Source of the DNA: RGIG7450 sp045577655
Lineage (GTDB): Bacteria > Bacillota > Clostridia > RUG12999
Assembly: GCA_045577655.1 (NCBI GenBank)
Contig: JAZNIU010000049.1
Span: 1 to 8,437 of the forward strand
Length of the DNA stretch: 8,437 nucleotides
Direction of reading: 5' to 3'
In this document: piece by piece, positions 5,577 to 8,437 of the stretch
Position numbering within the stretch: the first letter of the stretch is position 1
Layout: the number at the start of each line of letters is the position of its first letter
Made by a program: the position numbers and the translations under genes
Notes under the pieces: model-generated
Databases searched by the model: none
Seen by the model: the letters and a program-made list of their open reading frames with translations, nothing else
Told to the model about the DNA's origin: nothing

Positions 5577-7487
5577 ATGAGTAATCAAAAAGAATTTAAA
5601 CCTTATGTACCCGCAGAAAAAATTACTCCTGAAATAACTGTTACATCGGTTATAATGGGAATAATTCTTTCTGTTGTGTTTGGTGCAGCAAATGCCTATC
5701 TCGGACTTAGGGTAGGTATGACAGTTTCTGCATCCATTCCTGCAGCGGTAATAGCAATGGGTGTTATACGTGTTTTGATGCGTAAAAATTCCATTCTGGA
5801 AAGCAATATTGTGCAGACAGCAGGTTCTGCCGGAGAATCTTTGGCAGCAGGTGCAATTTTCACTCTTCCTGCACTGTTTTTATGGGCGTCCGAAGGTGTA
5901 ATGAATAAACCTAACTTAATTGAAATCACTTTAATTGCACTTCTCGGCGGTTTGCTTGGCGTATTTTTCATGGTGCCTCTCCGTAATGCTCTTATAGTTA
6001 AAGAACACGGCGTTCTGCCTTATCCGGAAGGAAAAGCTTGTGCAGAAGTTCTGCTGGCAGGCGAAGAAGGCGGAGCAAGTGCTTCAACTGTTTTTGCAGG
6101 TATGGGACTTTCTGCCATTTTTAAATTTATTATTGATGGCCTTAAAGTTGCCGCAGGTGAAATTTCACACACATTTTCGGGCTTTGCCGGAACAATAGGA
6201 ACACAGATATATCCGGCGGTACTTAGTGTTGGTTATATTTGCGGCGCAAGAATTTCTTCGTATATGTTTGCCGGCGGCGTATTAAGCTGGCTGGTTTTAA
6301 TCCCGATTATTATTCTTTTTGGTTCGGAAATAGTGTTATATCCCGGAACAATGCCTATTGGCGAAATTTTTGCTGAAGGCGGAGCAAGTGCAATCTGGGG
6401 GTCTTACATTCGTTATATCGGCGCGGGGGCACTGGCTGCTGGCGGTATAATAAGTCTTATAAAATCATTGCCGCTTATTGTAAAAACCTTTGCAGGTGCG
6501 GTTAAGAGTATGAGTGGAGAGAGAAATGTTTCGACCCTCCGTACCGAACATGATATGAGTATGAAAACAGTAATTTTTGCGATTATTGTTCTCACACTTC
6601 TTGTCTGGCTTGTTCCTGCTGTACCGGTAAGTCTTCTCGGAGCAGTTATCATTGTGGTATTCGGATTTTTCTTTGCAACCGTTTCATCAAGAATGGTTGG
6701 TCTTGTAGGAAGCAGTAACAACCCTGTATCGGGTATGGCGATTGCAACACTTCTTATCGCAACAGTAATACTCAAACTTACAGGTGCTGTTGGTGCGCAG
6801 GGAATGCACAGTGCAATTGCAATCGGTTCAATTATCTGTATTGTTTCTGCTATTGCAGGCGACACTTCTCAGGACCTTAAAACAGGATATATTCTTGGTG
6901 CTACTCCCAAAAAACAGCAGATTTTGGAAATAGTTGGTGTAGTTGCAGCAGCTTTTGCTATTGGGGGTACACTCTATCTGCTTGACAGTGCGTGGGGATT
7001 TGGTACTGAACAACTTGCTGCACCTCAGGCAACACTTATGAAGCTTATCATTGAAGGTGTTATGAACAACAGCCTGCCATGGGGACTTGTATTCATTGGC
7101 GTGTTTATTGCAGTTGTTGTTGAAATAATAGGTATACCGGTGCTTCCTTTTGCAATCGGTGTATATCTTCCGGTTCAGCTTAATGCTTGTATCATGGTTG
7201 GCGGACTTATCAGACTTCTCCTTGATAAAATCAAACGAAATGAAGAAGAGAAAAAAGAAATTGTTAACGATGGTATTCTTTTCTGTTCCGGTATGATTGC
7301 CGGAGAAGGACTTGTTGGTATACTGCTCGCAGTATTCGCAATTTTTGGCTGGGATAAAGTGATAGACCTGGCAGCAATGTTCGGACTTTCTTCTACTGTA
7401 ACAAACATTGCGGCGGTTGTACTCTTTATAGTAATAATCGGCTCGGTGCTCAAATTCTCTCTCTGGAAAAAACGTAAACAGTCATGA
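5577..7487 (+). CDS. OPT-family oligopeptide transporter
   Basis: Integral membrane protein of the oligopeptide transporter (OPT) superfamily, which contains cation-coupled symporters for short peptides and, in some branches, metal chelates. The 636 residues are mostly hydrophobic, with about 14-16 likely membrane segments. Family landmarks include NAYLGLRVGMTVSAS (39-53), NIVQTAGSAGES (77-88), LPYPEG (147-152), SSNNPVSGM (379-387), GDTSQDLKTGYILGATP (428-444) and LPFAIGVYLPVQL (523-535). A charged cytoplasmic loop lies at 550-563 and the tail ends KKRKQS, consistent with a positive-inside C-terminus. GGAG at 5568-5571 is 5 bases before the ATG. Co-transcription with pepD suggests peptide substrates. 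An iron-siderophore or other chelate substrate, known in related OPT proteins, cannot be excluded. The stop codon overlaps the next gene. Confidence 0.92.
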   Translation: MSNQKEFKPYVPAEKITPEITVTSVIMGIILSVVFGAANAYLGLRVGMTVSASIPAAVIAMGVIRVLMRKNSILESNIVQTAGSAGESLAAGAIFTLPALFLWASEGVMNKPNLIEITLIALLGGLLGVFFMVPLRNALIVKEHGVLPYPEGKACAEVLLAGEEGGASASTVFAGMGLSAIFKFIIDGLKVAAGEISHTFSGFAGTIGTQIYPAVLSVGYICGARISSYMFAGGVLSWLVLIPIIILFGSEIVLYPGTMPIGEIFAEGGASAIWGSYIRYIGAGALAAGGIISLIKSLPLIVKTFAGAVKSMSGERNVSTLRTEHDMSMKTVIFAIIVLTLLVWLVPAVPVSLLGAVIIVVFGFFFATVSSRMVGLVGSSNNPVSGMAIATLLIATVILKLTGAVGAQGMHSAIAIGSIICIVSAIAGDTSQDLKTGYILGATPKKQQILEIVGVVAAAFAIGGTLYLLDSAWGFGTEQLAAPQATLMKLIIEGVMNNSLPWGLVFIGVFIAVVVEIIGIPVLPFAIGVYLPVQLNACIMVGGLIRLLLDKIKRNEEEKKEIVNDGILFCSGMIAGEGLVGILLAVFAIFGWDKVIDLAAMFGLSSTVTNIAAVVLFIVIIGSVLKFSLWKKRKQS

Positions 7488-7828
7488 AAAACAGAGAGTC
7501 GGAAAATTATTTAGAACGTATACCTGTCCGAAAAGCTGAAATAGCCTGGTCGGTGGATGAAATTGGAAATGTTGTTCTTGAAATGGAGAACAAGGGGATA
7601 GTAAACCGAATTGCACAAAAACTGCTGGGTAAACCCAAAATCAGCTATATTCACCTTGACAGGATGGGAAGCTTTATCTGGCCACTTTTAGATGGACAAA
7701 CCAATATCATTCAAATTGGCGACAAGGTTAAAGAAGAGTTTGGTGATGAGAGCAATCCTCTCTATGAGCGACTTATAAAGTTTATTTTAATTCTGGAAAA
7801 CAACCGTTTTATTGATTGGCAAAAATAA
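7484..7828 (+). CDS. PqqD-like (RRE-fold) small protein
   Basis: A 114-residue soluble protein resembling the PqqD family (PF05402), a winged-helix fold that in RiPP pathways binds leader peptides. Visible features are an N-terminal IPVRKAEIAWSVDEIGNVVL strand region (13-32), a central KISYIHLDRMGSFIWPLLDG segment (52-71), the core of the PqqD fold, and a C-terminal helix YERLIKFILILENNRFI (94-110). There is no signal peptide or membrane segment. Its ATG overlaps the transporter's stop (ATGA), indicating strict translational coupling and a likely shared job. No RiPP precursor, radical SAM enzyme or peptide cyclase is in the window, so a classical leader-binding role is unsupported here. It may be an accessory or regulatory partner of the transporter, which is inference. 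Confidence 0.8.
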   Translation: MKNRESENYLERIPVRKAEIAWSVDEIGNVVLEMENKGIVNRIAQKLLGKPKISYIHLDRMGSFIWPLLDGQTNIIQIGDKVKEEFGDESNPLYERLIKFILILENNRFIDWQK

Positions 7829-7859
7829 AAAGTGGTAAAAACAAAAAGGAGATGAAATT

Positions 7860-8437
7860 ATGGAAATACAACTCCAGGAACTGATTGATCAGATAAAAAA
7901 GGAAGGCGTGCAGGCGGCAGAAACAGAAGCAGATGCGCTTTTAAATGCTGCAAAAGCTGAGGCAGAAAAAATTGTTGCTGATGCTAAAATGCAGGCAGAT
8001 AAAATTTTGGCAGATGCTAAAAGCGAAAATGAACGAATGGTGAAATCAAGTGAAGATGCAATAAAACAAGCCGGACGTAATCTGCTTATATCCTTCAGAG
8101 AAAGCATTGCAAGAGAACTTGATGCTATCTTAAGTAAAGATGTAACAGCCGTATATTCTTCCGAGAAAATGGCAGGACTCATTGTAAACGTAGTGGAAAA
8201 CTGGGCAAAAAAACCCGACACAGACGATGTTTCGGTTATTTTAAACAGCGAAGATTTAAAATCGCTTGAAGAAACCGTACTTGCCGGAGTAAAAGAAAAG
8301 CTGCAGGGCGGTGTTATGCTTAAGGCAAACGATAACTTCGACGGCGGTTTCCGCATTTCTGTAAACGGTGGAAATGCATATTACGATTATTCTGCAGAAT
8401 CTGTGGTTGAAATGCTTTCAAAATATCTTAGCTTAAA
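7860..8437 (+). CDS. atpE: V/A-type ATP synthase subunit E (3' end cut by window edge)
   Basis: Peripheral-stalk subunit of the V/A-type rotary ATPase, which forms a long coiled coil with subunit G/H and holds the catalytic head still against rotation. The frame is open from ATG 7860 to the window end, giving 192 codons without a stop. The family is about 190-210 residues, so only the last few are missing. The first 75 or so residues are Ala/Glu/Lys/Asp-rich helix with repeating ADAK-like units (AKAEAEKIVADAKMQADKILADAK), typical of the stalk. The C-terminal globular domain includes NLLISFRESI and the characteristic DGGFRISVNGGNAYYDYS followed by a terminal helix. AGGAG at 7847-7851 lies 8 bases upstream. 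It sits 31 bases after the PqqD-like gene with no terminator between. Further ATPase subunit genes are expected to the right. Confidence 0.88.
   Translation, partial: MEIQLQELIDQIKKEGVQAAETEADALLNAAKAEAEKIVADAKMQADKILADAKSENERMVKSSEDAIKQAGRNLLISFRESIARELDAILSKDVTAVYSSEKMAGLIVNVVENWAKKPDTDDVSVILNSEDLKSLEETVLAGVKEKLQGGVMLKANDNFDGGFRISVNGGNAYYDYSAESVVEMLSKYLSL

Noticed and set aside
6413..6865. 150-codon open frame on the minus strand inside the transporter gene
   Set aside because: It is the antisense of membrane-segment codons, has no family resemblance, and fully overlaps a well-supported gene.
7930..8040. Short internal repeats in the DNA (GCAGATAAAATT and GCAGATGCTAAA units)
   Set aside because: They encode the regular Ala/Asp/Lys coiled coil expected in the ATPase stalk subunit and need no separate explanation.
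7889..8356. 155-codon open frame on the minus strand
   Set aside because: It is the antisense of the Ala/Glu-rich coiled coil of the ATPase subunit E gene. It is Ser-rich and low in complexity, with no recognisable family.

Overview
The window is A+T-rich, low-GC Gram-positive DNA, most consistent with an anaerobic, endospore-forming member of the Clostridia. The evidence is the strong GGAGG-type ribosome sites, a SpoIIQ-like M23 protein behind a sigma-F-like promoter, an OPT-family peptide transporter paired with a PqqD-like protein, and the start of a V/A-type ATPase operon. All genes lie on the + strand. The species cannot be named from the sequence.

Layout. Bases 1-300 hold no gene but contain several palindromes ahead of a clear sigma-A promoter at 303-331. 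That promoter drives htpG (Hsp90 chaperone, 366-2129) and a tightly coupled pgeF/YfiH-family gene (2132-2932). Bases 2933-3240 are non-coding and form one large inverted-repeat element: near-identical arms at 2945-2970 and 3197-3222 enclose a strong intrinsic terminator and a smaller hairpin. Just right of the element a sigma-F-type promoter (3242-3270) precedes a SpoIIQ-like LytM/M23 gene (3301-3981). A terminator at 3982-4020 follows, and its descending arm also carries the -35 box of the next promoter.

That promoter (4011-4039) starts a peptide-use cluster: pepD, an M20C Xaa-His dipeptidase (4102-5541); an OPT-family oligopeptide transporter (5577-7487); and a small PqqD-like protein (7484-7828) that overlaps the transporter's stop codon. 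Without an obvious terminator, the V/A-type ATPase subunit E gene begins at 7860 and runs off the right edge.

Working together (inference): the OPT protein would import short peptides and PepD would hydrolyse them in the cytoplasm. The V/A-ATPase that follows couples ATP to ion gradients, which OPT-type symport depends on. HtpG and PgeF are a stress chaperone and a cell-wall quality-control enzyme. The SpoIIQ-like protein would belong to forespore engulfment and should be expressed separately, in the forespore.

No CRISPR array, tRNA, rRNA, transposase gene or prophage gene was seen. The parts least explained by known features are the inverted-repeat element at 2933-3240 and the palindromes upstream of htpG.
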